A stretch of 64,000 bases of DNA from Cystobacter ferrugineus (GTDB taxonomy: Bacteria; Myxococcota; Myxococcia; Myxococcales; Myxococcaceae). The stretch covers positions 231,684 to 295,683 of the forward strand of contig NZ_MPIN01000014.1 in the NCBI RefSeq assembly GCF_001887355.1, given 5' to 3'. The stretch's first letter is position 1, and each line of letters opens with the position of its first letter. Below are positions 31,817 through 40,417 of the stretch, piece after piece. Below the pieces are notes generated by a model. That model did no database searches. It was given only the letters and a program-made list of their open reading frames with translations, and was not told the DNA's origin. Position numbers and translations under genes: made by a program.

Positions 31817-33913
31817 ATGGAATTCCCTCTTCAATCCAGAACACTGCTCGGTCTGTCGCTGGCGCTCACCCTGGCGCAGGGTTGCGGCCCCGTGGAGCAG
31901 GAGCCCGAAACCGAGCCGGCCGCCACGGCCTCGCGGGGGCTCGGCGTGAGCGGCTTCGCGGAGCTGCACCACCACATGTTCGCCGAGGAGGCGTTCGGAG
32001 GCGGGTGGTTCCATGGGGAGCACACGGGTGCCCTGACGCGCTGTGATGGCGGGTGGCCCGAGAGCGACCATGCCCGGGTGCGCATGGATTTGAGCAACCT
32101 GCTCAACCTGTGCCCCAACTCGAGCAGCGTGGACCTGCGCGGGGTGCCGGTGGTGTCTCAGTTCTTCGGACTGGCGGGCGCGGTGGGCTCGGAGTTCATC
32201 GGGAAGATCGAGGGGACGGAGGGCGACACGGGCCTGCACGATGGCCGGCGCGACGTGGGCACCGAGTGGCCGCGGTGGGACACCATCGCCCACCAGCAGG
32301 CCTGGGAAGGCTGGCTGAAGCAGGCCCACGAGCGAGGCATGTCGCTGGTGACGGTCTCGCTGGTGAGCAATGGCTTTCTGTGCAGCGTGCTGCCGACACA
32401 GAACCTGAAGCGTCCGTGTGACGAGATGGCGGACATCGACGTGCAATTGCAGATGGCCCGCGCCTTCGATGCGCGCACGGACTGGGCGGAGATCGCCCTG
32501 TCGCCCGCCCACGCCCGGCAGATCATCGCCTCGGGCAAGCTGGCCATGGTGCTCTCCATCGAGACGAGCAAGCTCTTTGGCACCAAGGACTGGCGCACGG
32601 AGCTGGATCGCGTCTACGCGCTGGGCGTGCGCTCCATCCAGCCGGTGCACCAGTTGGACAACCGCTTCGGTGGCGCGGCGTTGCACAACGCCATCTTCCA
32701 GGCGGCCCAGTTCACCGAGAACTGCCACATCGACTACGACTGCGGCGTGACGACGAACAGCTTCACGCTGGGCTTCGACGTGGCCCGGGACGCGGCGGGC
32801 AACTGCCGCAACACCAAGGGGCTCACGGCCGAGGGCAAGGCGCTGGTGCAGGCGATGATGGCCAAGGGGATGCTCGTCGACATGGCGCACCTGTCGGAGA
32901 AGAGCGTGCAGGACACGTTCGCGCTCGCGCAGGCCAACACGTACTACCCGCTCTACATCTCGCACGGCCACTTCCGCGAGGTGATGAACCCGGACCTGGC
33001 GGACGACGAGAAGACGACGCCCGCCACCGTGGTGCGCTACCTGCGGCAGACGGGCGGCATGTTCGGCCTGCGCACGGCGCATGACGAGACGCGCACGTAC
33101 ACGAAGTCCGGTGTCGCCAATGACTGCCACGGCTCCACCCGCTCGGTGGCGCAGGCCTATGAGTTCGGCCGCCAGGGACTCAAGGTGCCCATGGCCTTTG
33201 GCGCGGACCTCAACGGCTTCATCCAGCAGACGCGGCCGCGCTTCGGGCCGCATGGCGCGTGCTCGGCCACCTTCGAGGCCGAGGCCGAGGCGCAGGCCGC
33301 CCTCCAGGCGCAGTCCGCACCGGGGCGGCTGGGCACGGACTTCGACGAGTACGGCCTGGCGCACGTGGGTCTGCTGCCGGACCTGCTCAATGACCTGGGC
33401 CGGGTGGGGGCGCATACGCAGGAGCTCGCCAACTCGGCGGAGACCTTCATCCGCATGTGGGAGCGGGCGAACGGACCGCGCACGGGGATGGCGGACGCGG
33501 CCAACGACATCGACACGAGCGGAGTCGCCCCCTATGAGGACAGGGCCGTGCGCGAGGAGCGCTACAAGAAGGCGGATGGGGCCTCCTGCAGCGGGGACAG
33601 CCAGTGCCAGTCCGGCTCCTGTGGCGGCTGCGCCGACCTGGTGGGCTGGTGCTTCACGCCCAACTCCAAGGCCTATGGGCAGACGTGCCAGTCGGACAAG
33701 GAGTGCACGACGGGCCGGTGCGGCGCCGACTGCTATGTGAACCCCACGGGCACCTGCCTGTGTGACAGCGACTCGCACTGTGGCAGCGGCCAGTACTGTG
33801 GCTGGGGCCTCAACTCGGGCAAGTGCCAGAACAAGAAGAGCCGGGGCGCGGCGTGCGCCTCCGGCCGCGAGTGCCTGTCGGGCACCTGCCGCATCACCTT
33901 CACCTGTCAGTGA
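31817..33913 (+). CDS. Secreted M19 dipeptidase-like lipoprotein with Cys-rich tail
   Basis: 698 residues from the ATG at 31817. A lipoprotein signal ends near LAQGC. The amidohydrolase fold of the membrane dipeptidase family (M19) is indicated by the metal motif at H51-H52-H53 (ELHHHMF, in place of the usual H-x-D), MLVDMAHLSEKSVQDTF (family D-x-S/A-H-x-S), YISHGHF and GADLNGF (family G-x-D-x-D-G). Some metal ligands differ from classic renal-type dipeptidase, so substrate and activity are uncertain. Residues ~585-698 form a Cys-rich tail of four or five small disulfide modules (CSGDSQCQSGSCGGC, CQSDKECTTGRC, CDSDSHCGSGQYC, CASGRECLSGTC), probably mediating binding. Transcription is likely controlled by the repeat array upstream. 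Confidence 0.8.
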   Translation: MEFPLQSRTLLGLSLALTLAQGCGPVEQEPETEPAATASRGLGVSGFAELHHHMFAEEAFGGGWFHGEHTGALTRCDGGWPESDHARVRMDLSNLLNLCPNSSSVDLRGVPVVSQFFGLAGAVGSEFIGKIEGTEGDTGLHDGRRDVGTEWPRWDTIAHQQAWEGWLKQAHERGMSLVTVSLVSNGFLCSVLPTQNLKRPCDEMADIDVQLQMARAFDARTDWAEIALSPAHARQIIASGKLAMVLSIETSKLFGTKDWRTELDRVYALGVRSIQPVHQLDNRFGGAALHNAIFQAAQFTENCHIDYDCGVTTNSFTLGFDVARDAAGNCRNTKGLTAEGKALVQAMMAKGMLVDMAHLSEKSVQDTFALAQANTYYPLYISHGHFREVMNPDLADDEKTTPATVVRYLRQTGGMFGLRTAHDETRTYTKSGVANDCHGSTRSVAQAYEFGRQGLKVPMAFGADLNGFIQQTRPRFGPHGACSATFEAEAEAQAALQAQSAPGRLGTDFDEYGLAHVGLLPDLLNDLGRVGAHTQELANSAETFIRMWERANGPRTGMADAANDIDTSGVAPYEDRAVREERYKKADGASCSGDSQCQSGSCGGCADLVGWCFTPNSKAYGQTCQSDKECTTGRCGADCYVNPTGTCLCDSDSHCGSGQYCGWGLNSGKCQNKKSRGAACASGRECLSGTCRITFTCQ

Positions 33914-34231
33914 GCACCCGCGCCCCCGGACGGTCATCGACGCGTTTGGTTTCGCGCCCATCAACCAGACGGCCGATGCCGCGGGCATGATCCGTAGTAC
34001 CTCACCGAGACCACCTCGAACCTGGCGGAGGCGGATGCACGCGCCTCCGCCATCTTCGTTGCGGGGAACGATGTATGGCGTGCTGTTCGCACGCACATGG
34101 AGTCACACGTCAGTCCGATATGTTATACATGGAAGACTCGCTCTCCAACCGCCCTCCGAGCATGTCGGTGCCATGGATTCCGACGCTGCCCAAGGGGCAC
34201 CACCCTCCCAATGGAGCGATTGCACTTCCCT
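33914..34231. other. Non-coding gap between two secreted-protein genes
   Basis: 318 bp without a supported gene. Open frames here lack a start with a ribosome binding site and merely extend the downstream gene. It contains the terminator at 34023-34052 and presumably the downstream promoter; no other structure was recognised. Confidence 0.6.
34023..34052 (+). terminator. Terminator after M19-like gene
   Basis: Perfect 11-bp stem (TGGCGGAGGCG / CGCCTCCGCCA) with an 8-nt loop, followed by TCTTCGTT. It sits 110 nt beyond the stop codon. Confidence 0.65.
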
Positions 34232-35782
34232 ATGATGAATACATCCAGAACACCGCGGCTCTCGGTCCTCTTGTTGGCGACACTCTTCTCGTCACTCGTG
34301 GCTTGCGGAATCCGTGAACCGGACGCGGATGACGGCCCGCCCTCGAACCATCTCGCGGCCTCCACTCCCCTCGTTGGCGGCGCCTCGGACACGGACGCCG
34401 GCCCGACCCCGGACGACCCCGATGCCTCCACGCCCCTCGATGGCGGCGCCACCTCGTGTGGTGATGGCCTGAAACAAACCGAGGAGGCCTGTGACGACGG
34501 CAACACGACCGCTGGCGACGGATGTTCCGCCACCTGCGCCCTGGAGCCGGGTTGGAGCTGCCCGTCCGCTGGTAGGCCCTGCCTCGCCGCGCTGTGTGGT
34601 GATCAGCTCATCGCCGGTGACGAGGAGTGCGAGGACGGCAATGTCCTCTCGGGAGACGGCTGCAGCAACGAGTGCCGCCTCGAGTCCGGATACAAGTGTG
34701 ACACCATCGGCGAGCCGTGCGTCCGCACCGTTTGCGGCGATCAGGTGGCCGAGGGAGCGGAGCAGTGCGACGATGGCAACAACGACATGGGTGACGGGTG
34801 CTCCCCCCTGTGCGTGCGCGAGCCCCGGTGCTCCAACGGAATGTGCCAGGCGGTGTGCGGAGACGGCATGATGATCCCCGGCGATACCACCGAGGAGTGC
34901 GATGACGGCAACACCCGCGCCAACGACGGCTGCTCTCCGGATTGCAAGTTCGAGGAGGGATTCCTCTGCCAGTCCACCGAGCAGAGCCCTCCCGACAAGG
35001 TGGAAATCCCCATCGTCTACCGCGACTTCCGCGGCTACAACCTGCCGGCCAGCGGCGGCCTGCCGCGCGGCCACATCGACTTCGAGAACGCCAACGGCTC
35101 GGAGAGGGGCATCGTGGCCAGCCTCCTGGGCTACGACGGCAAACCCATGTACGCGAAGACCAACGTCTCCTCCTCCACCACCCACGGCAAGGCCGCGTTC
35201 GATCAATGGTACCGGGACGTGTCGAACATCAACATGACGCTGGTCCAGACGCTCTCCCTGATGCGCCAGCCGAACGGTTCATACCGGTTCGAGGACACGA
35301 GCTTCTTCCCGCTCGACAACGCGGGCTGGGTCGCCTGGGGCCAGGAACCCCTGCGCAATGGCAACGACGGAGTCGCCCACAACTTCAGCTTCACGAGCGA
35401 GACGCGCTACTGGTTCGAGTACAAGGGGAACGAGGTGCTCGAGTTCTTCGGTGACGATGATGTGTGGGTATTCATCAACGGCCGGCTCGCACTCGACCTG
35501 GGCGGCGTGCATGGCCCGGAATCAGGCAGCATCAATCTCTCCCAGAAGGCCGCCGCGCTGGGCCTGGAGCGGGGGCGCATCTACGAGGTCGCGGTGTTCC
35601 AGGCCGAGCGCCACACCACGGGATCCTCGTACCAGCTCACGCTCAACAACTTCACCACGAAGCGCACCCAGTGCCTGCGCCTGTGTGGCAACGGCGTCAT
35701 CGACTTGGGAGAGCAATGTGATGATGGCAACAACACCTCCAACGACGGCTGCAGTGCCACCTGTCTGCTGGAAGTAAGATGA
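34232..35782 (+). CDS. Lipoprotein with DUF4215 Cys-rich repeats and fibro-slime domain
   Basis: 516 residues from ATG 34232 (an adjacent ATG at 34235 is equivalent). Lipobox LVAC closes the signal peptide. A Pro/Ala/Gly-Asp linker is followed by four Myxococcus Cys-rich repeats (DUF4215: CGDGLKQTEEACDDGN..., CEDGN..., CDDGNNDMGDGCS, CDDGNTRANDGCS) and one more near the C-terminus. Between them (about 255-480) lies a fibro-slime/PA14-type domain (FEYKGNEVLEFFGDDDVWVFINGRLALDLGGVHG). Such surface proteins are hallmarks of myxobacteria and act in adhesion or slime. No catalytic site is evident. The start is uncertain by a few codons because no strong ribosome binding site is present. Confidence 0.85.
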   Translation: MMNTSRTPRLSVLLLATLFSSLVACGIREPDADDGPPSNHLAASTPLVGGASDTDAGPTPDDPDASTPLDGGATSCGDGLKQTEEACDDGNTTAGDGCSATCALEPGWSCPSAGRPCLAALCGDQLIAGDEECEDGNVLSGDGCSNECRLESGYKCDTIGEPCVRTVCGDQVAEGAEQCDDGNNDMGDGCSPLCVREPRCSNGMCQAVCGDGMMIPGDTTEECDDGNTRANDGCSPDCKFEEGFLCQSTEQSPPDKVEIPIVYRDFRGYNLPASGGLPRGHIDFENANGSERGIVASLLGYDGKPMYAKTNVSSSTTHGKAAFDQWYRDVSNINMTLVQTLSLMRQPNGSYRFEDTSFFPLDNAGWVAWGQEPLRNGNDGVAHNFSFTSETRYWFEYKGNEVLEFFGDDDVWVFINGRLALDLGGVHGPESGSINLSQKAAALGLERGRIYEVAVFQAERHTTGSSYQLTLNNFTTKRTQCLRLCGNGVIDLGEQCDDGNNTSNDGCSATCLLEVR

Positions 35783-35854
35783 GCGGACGCGCTCCGTAGT
35801 CCATCAGCCCCGTCGCCTGGGGCCAGCCCCCAGGCCCTTCTCGAGCGCTCGCAC

Positions 35855-36307
35855 ATGTCCATGGATCCCCACCGCGAATATTGCCGGCGTCAGCACCGCC
35901 TCCTGGCCCACCACCTGAGCATCGAGGCGTGGTGCGCGGGAGACGACTGCATCCTCCTGGAGCGCAACCACCTGGAGGAGTTCCTGAAGCTCGAGCGCTT
36001 CAAGAGCACCCGCGTGCAGTGGCTCCTGGAGGACATCAAGCCCTGGTTCAAACACACGGAGCCCGTCTACGCCGGCCCCGAGGGCGACCTGTCCTCGCTC
36101 GAGGCGCTGTACCTGTCGCGCGTGCCCATCGCCCGGAAGTTCCTCGTCCGGCCGGATCCCCTCAACGCCGACGAGCTGATCGTCTGGTTGAGGAACAACG
36201 GCCTGCGCATCAGCCTGCTGCATTCGATCAGCGCGGTCATTCCTCCCTCGGAGGAACAGATCGTCACCCGGCTGGCGCTGCTCGCCTCGGGGCTGTCCGA
36301 GCCGTAA
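35855..36307 (+). CDS. Hypothetical cytosolic protein
   Basis: 150 residues starting at ATG 35855 (72 nt after the previous stop). No signal peptide or membrane segment. The sequence has aromatic-rich helices (FKSTRVQWLLEDIKPWFKHTEPVY) and a C-terminal helix of EEQIVTRLALLASGL; the predicted alpha/beta order is not diagnostic of a known family. It ends in a strong convergent terminator shared with the following minus-strand gene. Function unknown. Confidence 0.6.
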   Translation: MSMDPHREYCRRQHRLLAHHLSIEAWCAGDDCILLERNHLEEFLKLERFKSTRVQWLLEDIKPWFKHTEPVYAGPEGDLSSLEALYLSRVPIARKFLVRPDPLNADELIVWLRNNGLRISLLHSISAVIPPSEEQIVTRLALLASGLSEP

Positions 36308-36308
36308 T

Positions 36309-36345
36309 GCGCCGTCCGGGAGAAGCCCTCTTCCCCGGACGGCGC
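36309..36345. terminator. Strong bidirectional terminator
   Basis: Perfect 12-bp inverted repeat (GCGCCGTCCGGG / CCCGGACGGCGC) with a 13-nt loop, placed right after the stop of the plus-strand gene and 17 nt before that of the minus-strand gene. Confidence 0.75.
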
Positions 36346-36361
36346 GAGTCCCGCCGCGCGA

Positions 36362-36787
36362 CTACTCTGCCCAGTGGACCTTGCCCAGACCGGCGGGGAT
36401 CAGGTCGCACACGTAGAAGATGTCGTCATACGGATAGTTGTCATAGACGCCCCGGGCGGCAATGCAGCGCGCCGCCGAGGGACGCGGCGCGTTGAACTCG
36501 GCGGCCAGTTGCTGGCAGTACGCGTTGTCGTCCGGGCCCCCGCACTCCTCGGTGCAGCTATCGGCGCGGATCCACTGAGGGTTGTAGAGGGGATAGGAGT
36601 CCGCCTCGGTCCAGCACAGTCCGGTCGAACACTGCGCGTCGGAGGAGCAGCCGGTCCCCACGGCATTCAGGCCCTGCGTCTGCTCCGAGAGCACCTGGGG
36701 CGGCTCGGCCACCGTGCCCCCACAGGCCACGGGGCCGAGCAGGGAGAGAGAGAAGAGGGAGACAGAGGCCGCGAGGATGTTCCGCAT
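36362..36787 (-). CDS. Small Cys-rich lipoprotein
   Basis: 141 residues from the ATG at 36787. A signal peptide with lipobox VAC (GPVACGG) is followed by a Gln/Val-rich stretch and eight cysteines, CSSDAQCSTGLC and CTEECGGPDDNAYCQQ among them, arranged in disulfide-type modules like those of the neighbouring secreted proteins. It is divergent from the M13 peptidase gene (start 36899), which may share the 111-bp promoter region. Function unknown; a small surface or extracellular protein. Confidence 0.65.
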   Translation of the reverse strand: MRNILAASVSLFSLSLLGPVACGGTVAEPPQVLSEQTQGLNAVGTGCSSDAQCSTGLCWTEADSYPLYNPQWIRADSCTEECGGPDDNAYCQQLAAEFNAPRPSAARCIAARGVYDNYPYDDIFYVCDLIPAGLGKVHWAE

Positions 36788-36898
36788 GGAGGAGAGCCTT
36801 TCCAGGTGAGGGGAAGGCTCGAGGCAATCATTTCTGGCGCGCTGAGCCAAGTCACGTTGTCGCGACTCCAAACATTCCCGTCTGCTAGAGATCCTCGA

Positions 36899-39052
36899 AT
36901 GACCCTCCAGAAACGACGTCTCCCGGGCACCAAGCGCGTGGTGCTCACGACCAGCGCGGCCGCGTGGCTCGCCGCGTGTGCCACGTCCGCGCCGCTGGAC
37001 AAGACGCCTGCATCTTCGCAGGTGAAGCCCCCCGCCGCGGCAACCCCCCCGGCCCGCTCGCCGAAACCCACCTACGGGAGCTTCGGCGTGGACACCGCCG
37101 GGATGGACACCTCCGTCGCGCCCGGTGACAACTTCTACCGCTTCGTCAACGGCACCTGGCAGGAGAAGACGGAGATCCCCGCCGACAGGTCGAGCTACGG
37201 CATGTTCACCGCGCTCGCGGAAGAGGCGAGCCGGCGCACGCGTGCGCTGATCGAGGAGTCCGCGAGCGCCAACGCGCCTCCGGGCAGCGAGGTGCGCAAG
37301 CTGGGCGACCTGTTCGCGAGCTTCATGGATGAGGCGGCCATCGAGGCGAAGGGCGTGTCACCGCTCGCCCCCGAGCTCGGCCGTATCGCCGCCATCGCCA
37401 ACCGGAAGGAGCTCGCCACCGCCCTCGGCGACACGCTGCGCGCCGACGTGGATGCGCTCAACACGGGCCGCGTCACCACGGACCGGCTCCTCGGCCTCTG
37501 GGTGTCCGAGGACCTGAACGAGCCGTCCCGCTATGCCGCCTATCTGCTGCAGGGGGGCCTGGGCCTGCCGGATCGCGACTACTACCTCGTGGACAACGAG
37601 CGCTTCACGGAGGTGCGCCAGAAGTACCAGCAGCACATCGCCGCCATGTTGCGCCTGGCGGGCATCACGGACCCGGAGGCCCGGGCCAGGCGCATCGTCG
37701 AGCTCGAGCGGGACATCGCGCGGGTGCACTGGAGCCAGGTGGACACGCGGGACGTGCTCAAGGCCAACAATCCCTGGCCCCGGGAGGAGCTGGCGCGGCG
37801 CGCGCCCGGCCTCGATTGGGACGCCTACCTCGGCGCCGCGGGACTCGGGCAGCAGCGCGAGTTCATCGTCTGGCAGCCGAGTGCGGTGACGGGAATCGCG
37901 AAGCTCGTCGGCGGCGCGCCCCTGCAGACCTGGAAGGACTACCTGACCTTCCACGCCATCGAGCGCGCCGCGCCCTTCCTGCCCAAGGCCTTCGTCGAGG
38001 AGAACTTCGCGTTCAACGGCCGTGTGCTCTCCGGCGCGCAGCAGCTACGCGAGCGTTGGAAGCGGGGCGTCGACGTCACCGGCGGAGCGATGGGCGAGGC
38101 CATCGGCAAGCTCTACGTCGAGAAGTATTTCCCGCCGGAGGCCAAGGCGGAGGCCGACAAGATGGTGCGCAACATCATCGCGGCGTTCGACCGGCGCATC
38201 GACGCCCTGGCCTGGATGTCCCCGGAGACGAAGAAGCGCGCGAAGGAGAAGCTCGCCACGCTCCAGGTGGGCATCGGCCACCCGGCCCGGTGGCGTGACT
38301 ACTCGGAGCTGGAGATCGTGCGCGGGGACGCCTACGGCAACGCCGAGCGGGCGTTGCGCTTCGAGTACCAGCGCAACCTGCGCAAGCTCGGCCAGCCCGT
38401 GGACAAGTCGGAGTGGTTCATGGTTCCGCAGCTCGTGAACGCGCTGAACTCCCCGCAGCAGAACTCCATCATCTTCCCCGCGGCCATCCTCCAACCGCCC
38501 TTCTTCGACGCGCACGCGGATCCGGCGGTGAACTACGGCGGCATCGGCTCCGTCATCGGACACGAAATCGTCCACAGCTTCGACGACGTGGGCGCGCAGT
38601 TCGACGCGCGCGGCAAGCTGGAGAACTGGTGGACGCAGGAGGACGCGGCGAAGTTCAAGGCGGCCGGCCAGGCGCTCGTCGCGCAGTACAACGCCTATCG
38701 CCCACTGCCCGACGTACCGGTCAACGGCGAGCTGACCCTTGGCGAGAACATCGCCGATGTCGCCGGTCTGGCGATCGCCCATGACGCCTACCGGCTGTCA
38801 CTGGGTGGGCAGCCGGCTCCGGTGCTCGATGGCTTCTCCGGCGAGCAGCGCTTCTTCCTCGGCTTCGGCCAGGTCTGGCGCAACAAGTACCGCGAGCCAA
38901 CGCTCCGCCGTATCCTCCTGACGGATGGGCACTCGCCGGGCGAGTACCGCGCCTCGACCGTGCGCAACCAGGACTCCTGGTACGAGGCCTTCGGCGCCAC
39001 GCCTGGACAGACGCTCTACCTCGCTCCCCAGCAACGCGTGCGCATCTGGTAG
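36899..39052 (+). CDS. M13 (neprilysin/PepO-type) zinc endopeptidase, lipoprotein
   Basis: 717 residues, near the usual ~680 for PepO-type enzymes, starting at ATG 36899. The lipobox is LAAC (AWLAACAT), so it is anchored at the envelope. The catalytic zinc motif is H555-E556-I-V-H559, and the third ligand E616 lies in GENIADVAGL. The C-terminal R-x-S-T-V-R-N-Q (RASTVRNQDSW) is the family's substrate-binding region. It cleaves oligopeptides before hydrophobic residues. Bacterial PepO homologues act in host interaction; here use on peptides released during predation is an inference. Confidence 0.9.
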   Translation: MTLQKRRLPGTKRVVLTTSAAAWLAACATSAPLDKTPASSQVKPPAAATPPARSPKPTYGSFGVDTAGMDTSVAPGDNFYRFVNGTWQEKTEIPADRSSYGMFTALAEEASRRTRALIEESASANAPPGSEVRKLGDLFASFMDEAAIEAKGVSPLAPELGRIAAIANRKELATALGDTLRADVDALNTGRVTTDRLLGLWVSEDLNEPSRYAAYLLQGGLGLPDRDYYLVDNERFTEVRQKYQQHIAAMLRLAGITDPEARARRIVELERDIARVHWSQVDTRDVLKANNPWPREELARRAPGLDWDAYLGAAGLGQQREFIVWQPSAVTGIAKLVGGAPLQTWKDYLTFHAIERAAPFLPKAFVEENFAFNGRVLSGAQQLRERWKRGVDVTGGAMGEAIGKLYVEKYFPPEAKAEADKMVRNIIAAFDRRIDALAWMSPETKKRAKEKLATLQVGIGHPARWRDYSELEIVRGDAYGNAERALRFEYQRNLRKLGQPVDKSEWFMVPQLVNALNSPQQNSIIFPAAILQPPFFDAHADPAVNYGGIGSVIGHEIVHSFDDVGAQFDARGKLENWWTQEDAAKFKAAGQALVAQYNAYRPLPDVPVNGELTLGENIADVAGLAIAHDAYRLSLGGQPAPVLDGFSGEQRFFLGFGQVWRNKYREPTLRRILLTDGHSPGEYRASTVRNQDSWYEAFGATPGQTLYLAPQQRVRIW

Positions 39053-39088
39053 GCCGCGCACGCGATGGAACTCAACACGGGCCCGCCT

Positions 39089-39733
39089 TCACGTATCGAA
39101 GCGATAGGCGGTCCCGCTGCAGGAAGCCCGCGTCGCGAACTGCTGGCAGAACCCGTTCAGCTCGGAATAGGAAGCCGTTGGCAGGACGCCCCGGAATTCC
39201 AGGTGGGTCACGAGGCAGAAGAGCGTGACCTCCAGGAAGCTCAGATCCCGATGGGGGGGGAGCGCGGCGAGCACGGGCCTCGCGTTCTCCTCCAGCCACG
39301 ACATCATGTTGGTCAGCGCCTTGCGCATCTTCGCGTGGTGGGCATTGCCGTCGCCGGTGCCAGCCAATCCGGCCATGATCAGCGACACCTCCGTCGCCAT
39401 GGCCTGGAGCACGAGTTCCTGCGCATTGGCGAGCAACGGCTCGTCGAGGTCCTCTGGCCAGACCACGCGCGGCCTGGGGCTCGACCGCCGCCAGAGTTCG
39501 CGGCAGACATTGAGCGCACCGAACCAGGCCCCCCGGGACGTCTGCAAGGCCGGTATGCGGAGCGCGGGGTTGCCGCCGTAGTCCTCCGGATCGGAAGACA
39601 TGAGGTCGCGCACCACCCTGAAGGAATAGTCGATACGCATCTCCGCGGCGAAGATCCGCGTGATGCGCGTGAAGTGTGAGCTCGATCGGCCGATGAGAAC
39701 AGGCCTGGCGAGTTCCTCGAGCGCGGTGGGCAT
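39089..39733 (-). CDS. Glutathione S-transferase-like protein
   Basis: 214 residues. The start ATG at 39733 has an ideal GGGGAGGA ribosome binding site; upstream extensions of the frame are spurious. The N-terminus (RPVLIGRSSSHFTRITRIFAAEMRI) fits the GST thioredoxin-like domain with a serine/arginine-containing first helix, and the middle and C-terminal part are all-helical (LSFLEVTLFCLVTHLEFRG) like the GST C-domain. The catalytic Ser/Tyr/Cys is not definite. It diverges from the MarR gene; MarR-type regulators commonly control GST and export genes in stress responses, which would fit. Confidence 0.65.
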   Translation of the reverse strand: MPTALEELARPVLIGRSSSHFTRITRIFAAEMRIDYSFRVVRDLMSSDPEDYGGNPALRIPALQTSRGAWFGALNVCRELWRRSSPRPRVVWPEDLDEPLLANAQELVLQAMATEVSLIMAGLAGTGDGNAHHAKMRKALTNMMSWLEENARPVLAALPPHRDLSFLEVTLFCLVTHLEFRGVLPTASYSELNGFCQQFATRASCSGTAYRFDT

Positions 39734-39861
39734 ACGTGTTCCTCCCCATTCGGGCAACTGCACGAAGCCACTGTAACCGCGTCCCCGAATGGCGAGTAGC
39801 ACGGCGACGAGGAAGCACCTGCCCTTGCACACGCGCTCTCCGGGGTGTATCCGGAAAAATA

Positions 39862-39875
39862 TATGGGCTCCCATA
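39862..39875. promoter_or_regulatory. Candidate MarR operator
   Basis: TATGGG-CT-CCCATA, two 6-bp arms around a 2-nt centre, overlaps the start codon of the MarR gene. Self-repression and control of the divergent GST-like gene (130 bp upstream) is plausible. Confidence 0.35.
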
Positions 39876-40417
39876 CAATTCGCTCCCCCCGGACCGGACC
39901 CGCCTCGGGAAATCCAGAGGAGGTGCGCACGTCGCTGGACGCGATCCGGCGCATCGTGCGGATGCTGCGCATGTCCGCCCGGGCCTCCGAGGAGCGGCTG
40001 GGCCTGAGTGGCGCACGGCTCTTCGTGCTCCAACAGCTCGCCGAGGCGGGCCCCTGCTCCATCAACCAGCTCGCCGAGCGGACGTTCACGCACCAGAGTT
40101 CGGTCTCGGTGGCGGTGAGAGGGCTCATCGAGGCGGGGCTGGCGTCGCGCCGGCCCTCGCCGGTGGATGGGCGGCGTGTGGAGGTGTCGCTGACGGCCGA
40201 GGGCCAGAAGCTGCTGCGCACCGCGCCCCCCATGGCCCAGGCACGGCTCATCACGGGATTGCTCCGGCTGGAGCCGGACCAGCGCGCCGCGCTCGCGCGG
40301 GGACTCGACGCGCTCGTGCACGAGCTGGGAATGGAAGAGCAGACCGCACCGCTCTTCTTCGAGGACGAGGCGCCCACGAAGCGCCGACAGGGGAAACGAC
40401 GCCATGAAAAGACCTGA
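39863..40417 (+). CDS. MarR-family transcriptional regulator
   Basis: 184 residues from ATG 39863; a GTG at 39845 is the alternative. Residues about 20-140 are the MarR winged helix (LGLSGARLFVLQQLAEAGPCSINQLAERTFTHQSSVSVAVRGLIEAGLASRRPSPVDGRRVEVSLTAEG). The C-terminal helices form the dimerisation region. It overlaps the ClC gene by 14 bases, so the two are co-translated and the regulator likely controls the transporter. No ligand-binding signature can be identified. A hydrophobic ligand or phenolic is typical for the family. Confidence 0.85.
   Translation: MGSHTIRSPRTGPASGNPEEVRTSLDAIRRIVRMLRMSARASEERLGLSGARLFVLQQLAEAGPCSINQLAERTFTHQSSVSVAVRGLIEAGLASRRPSPVDGRRVEVSLTAEGQKLLRTAPPMAQARLITGLLRLEPDQRAALARGLDALVHELGMEEQTAPLFFEDEAPTKRRQGKRRHEKT

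Noticed and set aside
31811..34096. A 761-codon minus-strand open frame opposite the M19-like gene
   Set aside because: Composition and lack of motifs show it to be an antisense shadow.
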